13,687 bases of DNA from Bacteroidaceae bacterium (GTDB lineage Bacteria; Bacteroidota; Bacteroidia; Bacteroidales; Bacteroidaceae), in assembly GCA_900770705.1 (NCBI GenBank), contig CAAGLF010000034.1, positions 1 through 13,687 on the forward strand, read 5' to 3'. The notes under the pieces are model-generated. The model was not told the DNA's origin and searched no databases. It was given only the letters and a program-made list of their open reading frames with translations. Position 1 is the first letter of the stretch; the number at the start of each line of letters is the position of its first letter. The position numbers were made by a program, and so were the translations under genes. Of the stretch, positions 1-6,125 are shown in pieces.

Positions 1-383
1 AAGCCGAGGTCGGTGTCGGTGTGTTGGTTCAGCCATTCGATGGCTTGGCGGTGTTCATCGCGGGCTCGCTTCACCACCCATACTACCACCTCCGCTCCTT
101 TGCCCGAGGCGTATGTTATGAGTTTGCCCAGGTGGTCGTGGTCAGTTTCTTCAAGTTGGTTCTCAATGATAACCTTGCGTCCCGTACCTTCTTCTTTGAC
201 GTATAGGTCCACATTAAAATTTCCAACCGACGACTCGCGTTCTTCCAGTTCCAGTTCAATACCAATTTCCTCGCCCAACTTGGCGAGATTGTGCTCATCG
301 GCCAGCCATTTGGTAAAGTCGTTGGCCTCGTGCGGCCAAATAGACCGTAGGTCTGTGATGCGTTTTATCTTTCCGAGTTTCAT
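1..383 (-). CDS. DUF4268-type PD-(D/E)XK-like protein, 3' truncated by window edge
   Basis: I read this frame directly on the minus strand. It opens with ATG at 383-381 (MKLGKIKRITDLRSIWPHEA) and stays open to the left edge, giving 127 codons of a protein whose relatives are about 300 aa. Residues 53-59 (VGNFNVD) and 72-76 (IIENQ), followed by TDHDHLGKLITYASGKGAEVV, form the block typical of DUF4268 proteins, whose N-terminal part resembles PD-(D/E)XK endonuclease domains such as NucS. D59 and E74-x-Q76 would be the metal-site residues. WVVKRARDEHRQAIEWLN (102-119) is also conserved in this family. These proteins are assumed to be nucleic-acid-active and often occur near restriction or defence genes, but the function is unproven and no partner is visible here. 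It follows a decayed remnant by 6 nt. Family call fairly sure; activity is inference. Confidence 0.8.
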   Translation of the reverse strand, partial: MKLGKIKRITDLRSIWPHEANDFTKWLADEHNLAKLGEEIGIELELEERESSVGNFNVDLYVKEEGTGRKVIIENQLEETDHDHLGKLITYASGKGAEVVVWVVKRARDEHRQAIEWLNQHTDTDLG

Positions 384-389
384 AGGTTA

Positions 390-524
390 TTACCTTTTTG
401 TAAACTTTGTTTCTTTGTCTATGTATCGTTTCAGACGGGTGATACGCTCTTTCTTGATGGCATTGATTTGGGTGTCAAGCAAGAACTCCCATATTGCACT
501 TGCGGCCGACCAAAGCCTTTGTAG
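390..524 (-). other. Coding remnant without a start codon
   Basis: Between stop codons at 525-527 and 390-392 the minus strand encodes a protein-like stretch ending in WEFLLDTQINAIKKER and then a basic tail, ITRLKRYIDKETKFTKR. It has no in-frame ATG and ends 6 nt before the DUF4268-type start, as an upstream operon partner would. A second frame just upstream (ITYPIRELLRSYKGFGR) also looks protein-like, which would fit a frameshifted gene. I do not recognise the family. The rest of the 384-757 gap holds only a possible minus-strand promoter and AT-rich sequence. Chance coding is possible. Confidence 0.25.
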
Positions 525-601
525 CTACGAAGGAGTTCCCTTATGGGGTATGTGATATTGTCTTGGTTAGATTTGCAGGTACGGAAAACTACTATTGCTT
601 G

Positions 602-629
602 CAAAAATACATAAATAAGTTTAATGCAA
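602..629 (-). promoter_or_regulatory. Possible Bacteroidetes-type promoter for the left-edge unit
   Basis: On the minus strand, TATTTTTG (609-602) matches the TAnnTTTG -7 element. A TTG lies 17 nt upstream (629-627), a little closer than the 19-nt spacing seen at the stronger promoters in this window. It would drive the remnant and the DUF4268-type gene through a leader of more than 200 nt. The AT-rich context makes a chance match possible. Confidence 0.35.
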
Positions 630-757
630 CCTCTGCTTTGTGTGCTAAGAGCAACCAGTCGGGGGATATTTAGTATTGAAAAAACTGTTCTCCTGTCATT
701 ACGTGAGGGCGGTTTGCCTCAGATATCTTTGGAGGCGAGGGCTTCTCTCCTTTTTAT

Positions 758-2695
758 TCATTTGTCATAGGATGTGCCGTCGTTCAGGTCGTTTTCGGCA
801 AGGCGAACCTTATGGCAACGTTCGTAGAGGGCACGGTAGAAGCGATGTCGGCAGAGGGTCTCAGGGTGTCCGATGAGAATCAGCTTGAGGCAGGCACGGG
901 TGATGGCGACATTGGTGCGTCGCAGGTCGCGTAGGAAACCTATCTGTCCTGCTTCGTTGGCGCGGACGAGTGAGACGAGTATGACGTCGCGTTCCTGCCC
1001 CTGAAAACTGTCGACCGTGTTGACTGTGATGTACTTGCGGAGGGGACGGAGGAAGTCTGACTCGCGGAGCAGGGAACGGAGGTATTGTACTTGTGCACGA
1101 TAGGGGGAGATGATGCCGAAGTCGGTTCGTTCATCAAGCAGGCGCTTTCGGCCCATCTGTCTGACGTAGTGCGTGAGTGCCGAAAGGGTGAGTGCGGCTT
1201 CTGCCTTGTTGACACGTCCGTGACCGTTGCCGGCAAAGGTTTCGTGGTAGGTATCGGTGGGGCTGCCTTCGGTTTCCGCTTCTTGGTCTGCACAAATCCA
1301 TACCAAGGGCTCGTCAAGCTGGCTTAGCAGACTTCGGTTCCGCACTGCAGGAGCTGCCGTGAGCCTGCCGTCGTAGAACCATTCGCTCGAGAAACGCATT
1401 AGGGCCTCGTTCATTCGATATTGCACGGTCAGGAGCTGTACGGCAGTGGGGTACTTTGCGGCGAGTCCTTCCATCAAGGTGGTGGCCAGCCCGCCGCTTA
1501 GGGCTTCGGGACACTTGATGGTGGGCGGCAGTTGGCAGTGGTCGCCGGCCAGTACGAAGCGGTCGCAGTGGGCAATGGCCATCCAGCAGGCTGCCTCGAG
1601 GGCCTGGGCTGCTTCATCGATAAAGAGGGTGTGATAGTGACGTCCGCTCATCAATGGACCGGCAGCTCCAGTAAGGGTGCAGGCTACCACGCGGCATTGC
1701 TCGAAGAGGCTCTCGCGAATGCGTAGTTCAAGGGCGTCGGCTTTTTCCCGCAGGCGTGCCAGCTGTTGGTGGAAGTGTTCGCCCCTTTCCCGTCGCGGTC
1801 GGGCGTAGAGTTGTCGAATGCTGCGGCGTATGTTCCAAAGCAGGGGGTAGTCGGGATGTCGCTCGAAGCGTTGCTCGTAGGTGTCGGCCAGCATTCGGCT
1901 ATTGACACGGGCGGGATTTCCGAGGCGCAGTACAGATATGCTGCGGTCGGCCAGTTGGGAGGCTATCCAGTCGACAGCCGTGTTGCTTTGGGCGCAGACC
2001 AGCACTTGCGGTTCGCGCCGGAGTACTTCGGCTATGGCTTCGACGAGGGTGGTGGTCTTGCCTGTGCCGGGAGGGCCGTGAACAATCATCAGGTCTCGGC
2101 TCTGCAACACGCGGCCTACGGCTGCCTCTTGTGCTGGGTTGAGCCAAGGCAGGCAGACTGGCTGAATGGCGGGAGAGAAGGTCGGCATCAGTGTGCCGTG
2201 TGCGATGTCGCGCAGGTGGGCCAGACTGCCGGTCCTGGCCGTGGCCACTTGGTCGAGTGTACGAAAAAGCAGTTGGTAGGTGGTCTCGTCGAAAGAGAGC
2301 ATAACGCCGAGGCGTTCTGTCGACTGTAACTGCGAGAGCGCCCGTTCGTCTGGGAGCAGGACGGTCATACGGTCGGCGTCGGAAAAGTTGACAGTGGCCG
2401 GAAAGTTTAGATAGTGTAGCATTCCGCTGGCGTCCTGCCGGAAGAAGCAGACGGGACGGGCGTACTCAAAGTTGTGTTCGATGTCGTTGCCTTCCTGCCT
2501 GCTCACCTCCACACAGAGCCTGTCGAGCGAATTGTAATAGCTTCGTCCGATAGTCACCGGCCACCAGCAGTCGCCCCGCTTGACCTTCCGGTCAATACCG
2601 ATGACTTCCTGTTCCCGGCGATAGGTGGCTTTTTCGTATTCGTATTCCAGGTGCAGCAGGGCAGCCTGCTTGGCTAATGACAATAATGGTGGCAT
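758..2695 (-). CDS. SF1B (DNA2/NAM7, IGHMBP2-like) AAA-domain helicase
   Basis: A 645-aa cytoplasmic ATPase of superfamily 1B, expected to unwind DNA or RNA using ATP. All core motifs are present in order: Walker A GPPGTGKT at 207-214, Walker B IDEAAQ with D360-E361, motif III AGDHCQLPP, motif IV VQYRMNEALMRF, motif V DSFQGQERDVILVSL (around 562-576) and motif VI NVAITRA (around 595-601). The N-terminal 190 residues, starting near YEYEKATYRREQ, match the accessory region usual in Bacteroidales homologues. I chose ATG at 2695-2693; the frame also opens three codons earlier with TTG (2704), which is less likely. It follows the outer-membrane gene by 30 nt on the same strand, so the two are probably cotranscribed. 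No clear terminator follows. The product appears intact. Superfamily certain; substrate unknown. Confidence 0.93.
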   Translation of the reverse strand: MPPLLSLAKQAALLHLEYEYEKATYRREQEVIGIDRKVKRGDCWWPVTIGRSYYNSLDRLCVEVSRQEGNDIEHNFEYARPVCFFRQDASGMLHYLNFPATVNFSDADRMTVLLPDERALSQLQSTERLGVMLSFDETTYQLLFRTLDQVATARTGSLAHLRDIAHGTLMPTFSPAIQPVCLPWLNPAQEAAVGRVLQSRDLMIVHGPPGTGKTTTLVEAIAEVLRREPQVLVCAQSNTAVDWIASQLADRSISVLRLGNPARVNSRMLADTYEQRFERHPDYPLLWNIRRSIRQLYARPRRERGEHFHQQLARLREKADALELRIRESLFEQCRVVACTLTGAAGPLMSGRHYHTLFIDEAAQALEAACWMAIAHCDRFVLAGDHCQLPPTIKCPEALSGGLATTLMEGLAAKYPTAVQLLTVQYRMNEALMRFSSEWFYDGRLTAAPAVRNRSLLSQLDEPLVWICADQEAETEGSPTDTYHETFAGNGHGRVNKAEAALTLSALTHYVRQMGRKRLLDERTDFGIISPYRAQVQYLRSLLRESDFLRPLRKYITVNTVDSFQGQERDVILVSLVRANEAGQIGFLRDLRRTNVAITRACLKLILIGHPETLCRHRFYRALYERCHKVRLAENDLNDGTSYDK

Positions 2696-2725
2696 ATCGG
2701 TCAATCGCTCGCTCCGTAGAAGAGG

Positions 2726-3391
2726 TTAGTGTCGGTGAACTTGTGCGGCTGGTGTGGATGGCAAGGTATAGGTGTTGGTCTCTACGCTGACTTGTATAAG
2801 GGCATTTCCGCCTAATTTGAATTCGGCCATAGCGCCCAGACGTTCCTTGGGAGTCATCCAGTAGAAAGGAGAGAAAGCCGGGGAAATGCCGTTTTGGCGG
2901 GGAAAGAAGGCCTTGCTGCCGTATGCGTAGAGCCGTACTATCTCAGAGAGCTGATAGGAAAGTGAGGCGGCAAAGCCGACACTGGTGGCGTGCCAGCGGC
3001 CCCAGTCGAGATTTTCAGCGTAAAGTCCGGCTGCGAAGTTCATCCGGTCGTTGACGGGATGTGACCAGGCGAAGGCGGCAGTCTGTCCGAATCCCACTCC
3101 CTTTGGTCCGTATTTGCCGAAAGCGGCGGAGATGTTCAAGCCGAAGCGGGCGTTGAAGCCTGGATGAAGCCGCCAGTCGGTGGTGTCATAGGGAGAGAGC
3201 AACCCCGACCAGCCGGGAGCGGCGGGAAGAAGTGCCGGAGTGGAGACTTCTTCCGGTGGCAGTGGGGCGCACAGACTGTCGGAAACAGAAACGAGCGTGT
3301 CGGTAGGCAGAGACCGGCCGTTTACTTCCTGTGCCTGAGTGGGCAATGCTGCCAGCAGGGTCAGCAGACATATATATAATGTGTAGCGCAT
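2726..3391 (-). CDS. Small outer-membrane beta-barrel-like protein, function unknown
   Basis: A 221-aa secreted protein. Residues 1-20 (MRYTLYICLLTLLAALPTQA) form a clear Sec signal peptide with cleavage likely before QEVNG. A low-complexity linker rich in P, S and V (about 21-60) precedes a C-terminal part of alternating polar and apolar residues with many aromatics and glycines (GFNARFGLNISAAFGKYG, FGQTAAFAWSHPVNDRMNF, VGFAASLSYQLSE, ALIQVSVETNTYTL), which suggests about eight amphipathic strands of a small barrel. The reading frame extends upstream to a TTG at 3430, but ATG 3391 places the signal peptide at the N-terminus and lies 3' of the -7 element, so it is the better start. It lies upstream of the helicase with a 30-nt gap and no evident functional link. 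I recognise the type, not a specific function. Confidence 0.8.
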   Translation of the reverse strand: MRYTLYICLLTLLAALPTQAQEVNGRSLPTDTLVSVSDSLCAPLPPEEVSTPALLPAAPGWSGLLSPYDTTDWRLHPGFNARFGLNISAAFGKYGPKGVGFGQTAAFAWSHPVNDRMNFAAGLYAENLDWGRWHATSVGFAASLSYQLSEIVRLYAYGSKAFFPRQNGISPAFSPFYWMTPKERLGAMAEFKLGGNALIQVSVETNTYTLPSTPAAQVHRH

Positions 3392-3427
3392 ATCGGATGG
3401 GGTTTCTGGGAGTGTGCGTTGCTTGTG

Positions 3428-3435
3428 CAAAGTTA
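3428..3435 (-). promoter_or_regulatory. -7 element of the outer-membrane protein/helicase unit
   Basis: TAACTTTG on the minus strand fits TAnnTTTG exactly and would start transcription about 30 nt upstream of the ATG at 3391. No TTTG is found at the expected -33 position; the upstream 20 nt is a run of A and T. It faces away from the -7 element of the AlkD-like gene, and the outer edges of both form a 6-bp inverted repeat (GCAAAG at 3427-3432, CTTTGC at 3455-3460). Confidence 0.5.
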
Positions 3436-3451
3436 TATAATTTATTTTTTC

Positions 3452-3459
3452 TACCTTTG
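3452..3459 (+). promoter_or_regulatory. -7 element of the AlkD-like/GH127-like operon
   Basis: TACCTTTG matches TAnnTTTG exactly and follows a T-rich tract. The start codon lies only 7 nt after the element ends (ATG 3467), so the predicted start of transcription is at or within a few bases of the A of ATG. This suggests a leaderless messenger. No TTTG is found at -33; the spacer is AT-only. Confidence 0.6.
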
Positions 3460-3466
3460 CGGCGCT

Positions 3467-4168
3467 ATGTGTTTTTCTGTTTTTTCACTTCGCCGGTTGC
3501 TGGCCGAGCGTGCGGAGCCCGATTATGCCCGGTTCTCTGCATCCTTGTTACCTGCAGGAGCATTGCCTGTTTGGGGTGTGCGCATTCCGACGTTGCGTGG
3601 GTGGGCCAGAGAGTGGGCCAGGAACGACTGGCGTTCTGCCTTGTCGGCGATAGCAGTCGACAGCAGTTTGGAGGAGGCTTTGCTGCGTGGCTTCATTGTG
3701 GGCTATGCCCGTATGGATATGAAGGAGCGCTTGCAGTGGATAGAGCGCCTGCTGCCTGAGATGAAGGGCTGGAGTATCTGCGACAGCTGTACGGCTACCT
3801 TTAAGGACCTGGCGAGACATCGGCCGGCGGTGTGGCAATGGCTGCATAGTCTGGAGCTGGCATCTTCGGACGATGAGTTTCGTCAGCGCTTTCTGGCTGT
3901 GTGTATGATGGATTACTTCCTTACTGATGAGTATGTTGAGCGTGTACTTGACGAGCTTGCTGCCATTCGCCCTGTAGGCCACTATGCCGCGATGGGGGTG
4001 GCTTGGGCCTTGTCGGTATGCTATATCAGATATCCCCGGCTGACGCTGCAGTGCCTGCGAAGTTCGTCTTTGGATGATGAGATGAGGCGGATGGCTGTCG
4101 TCAAAATCTGCGAGTCGCGACGGGTAACGTCCGTAGTCAAAAAATCCTTGAAAAGTATTTTGCAATGA
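3467..4168 (+). CDS. AlkD-like DNA alkylation repair glycosylase
   Basis: A 233-aa HEAT-like-repeat protein of the DNA alkylation repair family (AlkC/AlkD type), which removes N3- and N7-alkylated purines from DNA in the cytoplasm. Family landmarks are PVWGVRIPTLRGWAREWA (34-51), the helix ALLRGFIVGYARMDMKERL (71-89), GWSICDSCTATFK (101-113) and GVAWALSVCYIRYP (177-190). W102 and D106 have the W-x3-D spacing of the catalytic W109/D113 pair in Bacillus cereus AlkD, and W180 is a candidate for its W187. I chose ATG 3467 over an upstream TTG (3419) because the -7 element lies between them. The stop overlaps the next start as ATGA (4165-4168), so translation of the downstream GH127-like protein is probably coupled. 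Codons are G/T-ending, unlike the genes at the right. Family confident; exact lesion specificity not. Confidence 0.88.
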   Translation: MCFSVFSLRRLLAERAEPDYARFSASLLPAGALPVWGVRIPTLRGWAREWARNDWRSALSAIAVDSSLEEALLRGFIVGYARMDMKERLQWIERLLPEMKGWSICDSCTATFKDLARHRPAVWQWLHSLELASSDDEFRQRFLAVCMMDYFLTDEYVERVLDELAAIRPVGHYAAMGVAWALSVCYIRYPRLTLQCLRSSSLDDEMRRMAVVKICESRRVTSVVKKSLKSILQ

Positions 4169-5334
4169 AACATTACCTTCTCTTGATTCTTGCTGTGCTG
4201 GGTATGCAGCCGCCTTGTCTCGTGGCCGGTGGGCCGTCGGGGCCATTGCGCTATGTGCCGGCGGACAGCGTTGTGGGCTTTGCGCCCGGTGCCGATAACT
4301 TTCTGCAGACGGCGATGGTCGTAGAGCCGGATGTCCGTCCCCGTGCCATCCCTGTCGTGGAGGAGGGACAGCGCCGGCTGGGCCGTATGCGGCGGACGTG
4401 GGATGCTCAGGTGACGCCCCGGCTGGGCATTACGGGCTCGACTGCTGCGCCCCGGCTGCCAGTTAGGGAGGAAGAGGTGTATGCGGCGGTGGACATCTTT
4501 GATCAGGCGGCGCGTCTGTGGCAACTGACGGGTGAGGCCGGCTATATGGATGCTGTGGAGCGGCTGTCCTACAATTCCTTGTCGGCAGCTGTGGTAGGTG
4601 GTGGTGAAGCGTTTGCACGGCGGGTTGCTGCCCGAGCACTGGCTGGGGCCACGGGGGTGATGGCTGCCACTGGCGATGACTGTATCTACCTGAATCTCTA
4701 TGCCAACTGCCTGGTCCGGGTCGATGCTGACAGTATGTGCGTATCGCTGGATGTGCAGACCCTGTATCCCTATTCGGGACGGGTGAAGGTGCGTCTCGGA
4801 GGAATGCCGCAGGGCCGACATCGCTGGACGCTCAAACTGCGTATCCCCGAATGGAGCTGGAGCGAAAGGCCCGTAGTGGGCTGTTATGCGATGATGGGTC
4901 GGGCTGCCAGGCTCTTTACCTGTTATCGCAACGGTCACGATATGGAGCAACGGGTAGAGCGGGGGTACTGGCTTGTCACGGCCGATTGGGGAAATGGAGA
5001 TGAGGTATATTTCGACCTGCCCGAAACCCCCGTATGGCTTCGGGCGTGCGGGACCGACGGCAGACCTGTGCGGGATGGCGTAGCCCTGCAGGTTGGACCG
5101 CTGGTCTATGCGGCGGAACCGGCACTTCCCCCTGGACGCTATCTGGCTACGGAGGCACCGCTCGGTCTGGCCGACGCGGAAGGTATCGACGGTCAGAGCC
5201 TGCTTCAGGGCAAGGCGTACACTCCCGAGCCGCTGGCCGACGCAGAAACCGCCTCCTTCCCCCAGCTGTTTGTGCCGTATCGGGAGGCATCGGAAGGGGC
5301 CGGACTGTGGTCGGCAGAACAGTATGACCAGTAG
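4165..5334 (+). CDS. Shortened GH127-like secreted protein, probably non-catalytic
   Basis: A 389-aa protein with signal peptide MKHYLLLILAVLGMQPPCLVA. Its C-terminal two thirds resemble glycoside hydrolase family 127 (DUF1680, beta-L-arabinofuranosidases): GITGSTAA (88-95) recalls the TGGIGS segment, ARLWQLTGEAGYMDAVERLSYN (116-137) the last barrel helices, and CIYLNLYANCLVRV, WTLKLRIPEW, YWLVTADWGNGDEVYFDLP and ALQVGPLVYAAE (307-318) the beta-sandwich. GH127 proteins are usually 600-800 aa, so most of the N-terminal (alpha/alpha)6 barrel is missing. The zinc-ligand motif ETC, expected after YA, reads AVD at 108-110, and the CC pair that includes the nucleophile is absent from 140-170. The frame is clean, so this looks like a maintained derivative rather than a fresh pseudogene. 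A periplasmic or surface sugar-binding role is inference. It is coupled to the AlkD-like gene by ATGA; no clear terminator follows. Confidence 0.65.
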   Translation: MKHYLLLILAVLGMQPPCLVAGGPSGPLRYVPADSVVGFAPGADNFLQTAMVVEPDVRPRAIPVVEEGQRRLGRMRRTWDAQVTPRLGITGSTAAPRLPVREEEVYAAVDIFDQAARLWQLTGEAGYMDAVERLSYNSLSAAVVGGGEAFARRVAARALAGATGVMAATGDDCIYLNLYANCLVRVDADSMCVSLDVQTLYPYSGRVKVRLGGMPQGRHRWTLKLRIPEWSWSERPVVGCYAMMGRAARLFTCYRNGHDMEQRVERGYWLVTADWGNGDEVYFDLPETPVWLRACGTDGRPVRDGVALQVGPLVYAAEPALPPGRYLATEAPLGLADAEGIDGQSLLQGKAYTPEPLADAETASFPQLFVPYREASEGAGLWSAEQYDQ

Positions 5335-5436
5335 GAGAGGAGGCTTTCCAGACGGGAAATGGAGCTTTTGCGCTGGGGGAACCAGCAGGAAATCCACCTG
5401 TTATCTCGAAAAAAACACAGAAAGATGACTGCCAGT
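5335..5436 (+). other. Spacer between GH127-like gene and rplS promoter
   Basis: No gene is visible. A 5-bp hairpin (GCTGG 5372-5376, CCAGC 5382-5386, loop GGGAA) is present but has no T-run after it, so it is a poor terminator. Readthrough from the upstream operon into rplS cannot be excluded. Confidence 0.4.
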
Positions 5437-5468
5437 CTTGGTCGAAAAGGAAAAAAGCTTTACCTTTG
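5437..5468 (+). promoter_or_regulatory. rplS promoter
   Basis: TACCTTTG at 5461-5468 matches TAnnTTTG and follows an A-rich tract. CTTG at 5437-5440, one base off TTTG, lies 20 nt upstream. Transcription should start near 5475, giving a leader of about 85 nt. Confidence 0.65.
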
Positions 5469-5478
5469 CGCCGCTTTT

Positions 5479-5527
5479 CCGCTGAGCCTCTGGCAGGATG
5501 CAGAGTTCCCTGTGAATGCTCAGCCGG
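5479..5527 (+). promoter_or_regulatory. Structured rplS (L19) mRNA leader, possible pseudoknot
   Basis: GCTGAGC (5481-5487) pairs perfectly with GCTCAGC (5518-5524), and the adjoining CTCTG (5488-5492) pairs with CAGAG (5501-5505). This makes a 12-bp two-part helix with a 12-nt bulge on the 3' side and an 8-nt loop. Within it, CAGG of the loop (5494-5497) can pair with CCTG in the bulge (5509-5512), forming a pseudoknot. CC (5479-5480) can extend the outer helix to GG (5526-5527) with one bulged C. An A/T-rich unstructured stretch separates the element from the start codon at 5560. Placement ahead of a single ribosomal protein gene suggests autogenous control by L19. I do not know whether it matches a described leader family. 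Confidence 0.55.
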
Positions 5528-5559
5528 GGCGATTAACAATTTAATTATCTACTAAACCA

Positions 5560-5919
5560 ATGGCAGATTTACTTAAAATTGCAGAAGAAGCGTTCGCTAC
5601 AGGTAAGACGCATCCCGCCTTCAAGGCCGGTGACACCGTAACTGTGGCTTACAAAATCGTCGAAGGCAACAAGGAGCGTGTACAGTTGTACCGTGGTGTT
5701 GTCATCAAAATCAGCGGTCACGGTGAGAAGAAGCGCTTTACCGTACGCAAGATGTCCGGCACCGTAGGTGTAGAACGTATTTTCCCCATCGAATCGCCCG
5801 CTATCGAGAATATCGAAGTGAACAAGGTGGGTAAAGTGCGCAGAGCAAAGCTCTATTATCTGCGTAACCTCACCGGTAAGAAAGCCCGTATCAAGGAGAA
5901 GAGAACGGCTGCGAAGTAA
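5560..5919 (+). CDS. rplS: Large-subunit ribosomal protein L19 (bL19)
   Basis: A 119-aa protein matching bL19 over its full length. The family signatures are visible: FKAGDTVTVAYKIVEGNKER (21-40), VQLYRGVVIKISG and RFTVRKMSGTVGVERIFPI with the conserved V-R-K and G-V-E-R-I-F-P, then VGKVRRAKLYYLRNLTGKKARIKE. L19 sits at the 30S-50S interface and contributes to an intersubunit bridge. The ATG at 5560 follows TAAACCA with no Shine-Dalgarno, usual for this phylum. The gene stands alone, without trmD, rimM or rpsP, which accompany it in many other bacteria. It has its own promoter, a structured leader and a strong terminator. Confidence 0.98.
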   Translation: MADLLKIAEEAFATGKTHPAFKAGDTVTVAYKIVEGNKERVQLYRGVVIKISGHGEKKRFTVRKMSGTVGVERIFPIESPAIENIEVNKVGKVRRAKLYYLRNLTGKKARIKEKRTAAK

Positions 5920-5963
5920 TCCCGCTGCTCCCTCCCCTGCGGCTTGAAGCCGAAAAACATTGG

Positions 5964-6001
5964 CTGCCTGCTCCCATTTCGGGGCGGGCAGTTTGTGTTT
6001 T
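5964..6001 (+). terminator. Intrinsic terminator of rplS
   Basis: CTGCCTGCTCC (5964-5974) pairs with GGGGCGGGCAG (5981-5991) over 11 bp, including two G-T wobbles, around the 6-nt loop CATTTC. The T-rich tail TTTGTGTTTT follows at 5992-6001. It lies 44 nt after the rplS stop codon. Confidence 0.88.
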
Positions 6002-6035
6002 CAGGGCCGGCACACTGCCTTTTTGAGCCGGTCGG

Positions 6036-6066
6036 TTTGCCTTTTCGGGGATTTGTGTTACCTTTG
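6036..6066 (+). promoter_or_regulatory. Promoter of the beta-galactosidase gene
   Basis: TTTG at 6036-6039 and TACCTTTG at 6059-6066 are separated by exactly 19 nt, an ideal Bacteroidetes primary sigma promoter. Transcription should begin near 6073, leaving a leader of about 53 nt ahead of ATG 6126. The same geometry recurs at the promoter of the secreted protein at 11298. Confidence 0.75.
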
Positions 6067-6125
6067 TTGCCGGCAGCGGTTGGCCTGCCTTTTCTTTATA
6101 AACAGCAACCTTACTAATACAAAAT

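Noticed and set aside
13..555. A 180-codon plus-strand frame at the left edge
   Set aside because: It is rich in S and R, without motifs, and lies antisense to the clearly conserved DUF4268-type sequence.
704..721. Hairpin TGAGG/CCTCA as terminator of the helicase gene
   Set aside because: The stem is only 5 bp and no T-run follows directly on the minus strand; the nearest one is about 20 nt away.
4021..5397. A 458-codon minus-strand frame across the AlkD-like and GH127-like genes
   Set aside because: It has no recognisable motif, overlaps two supported genes and has no promoter-like sequence.
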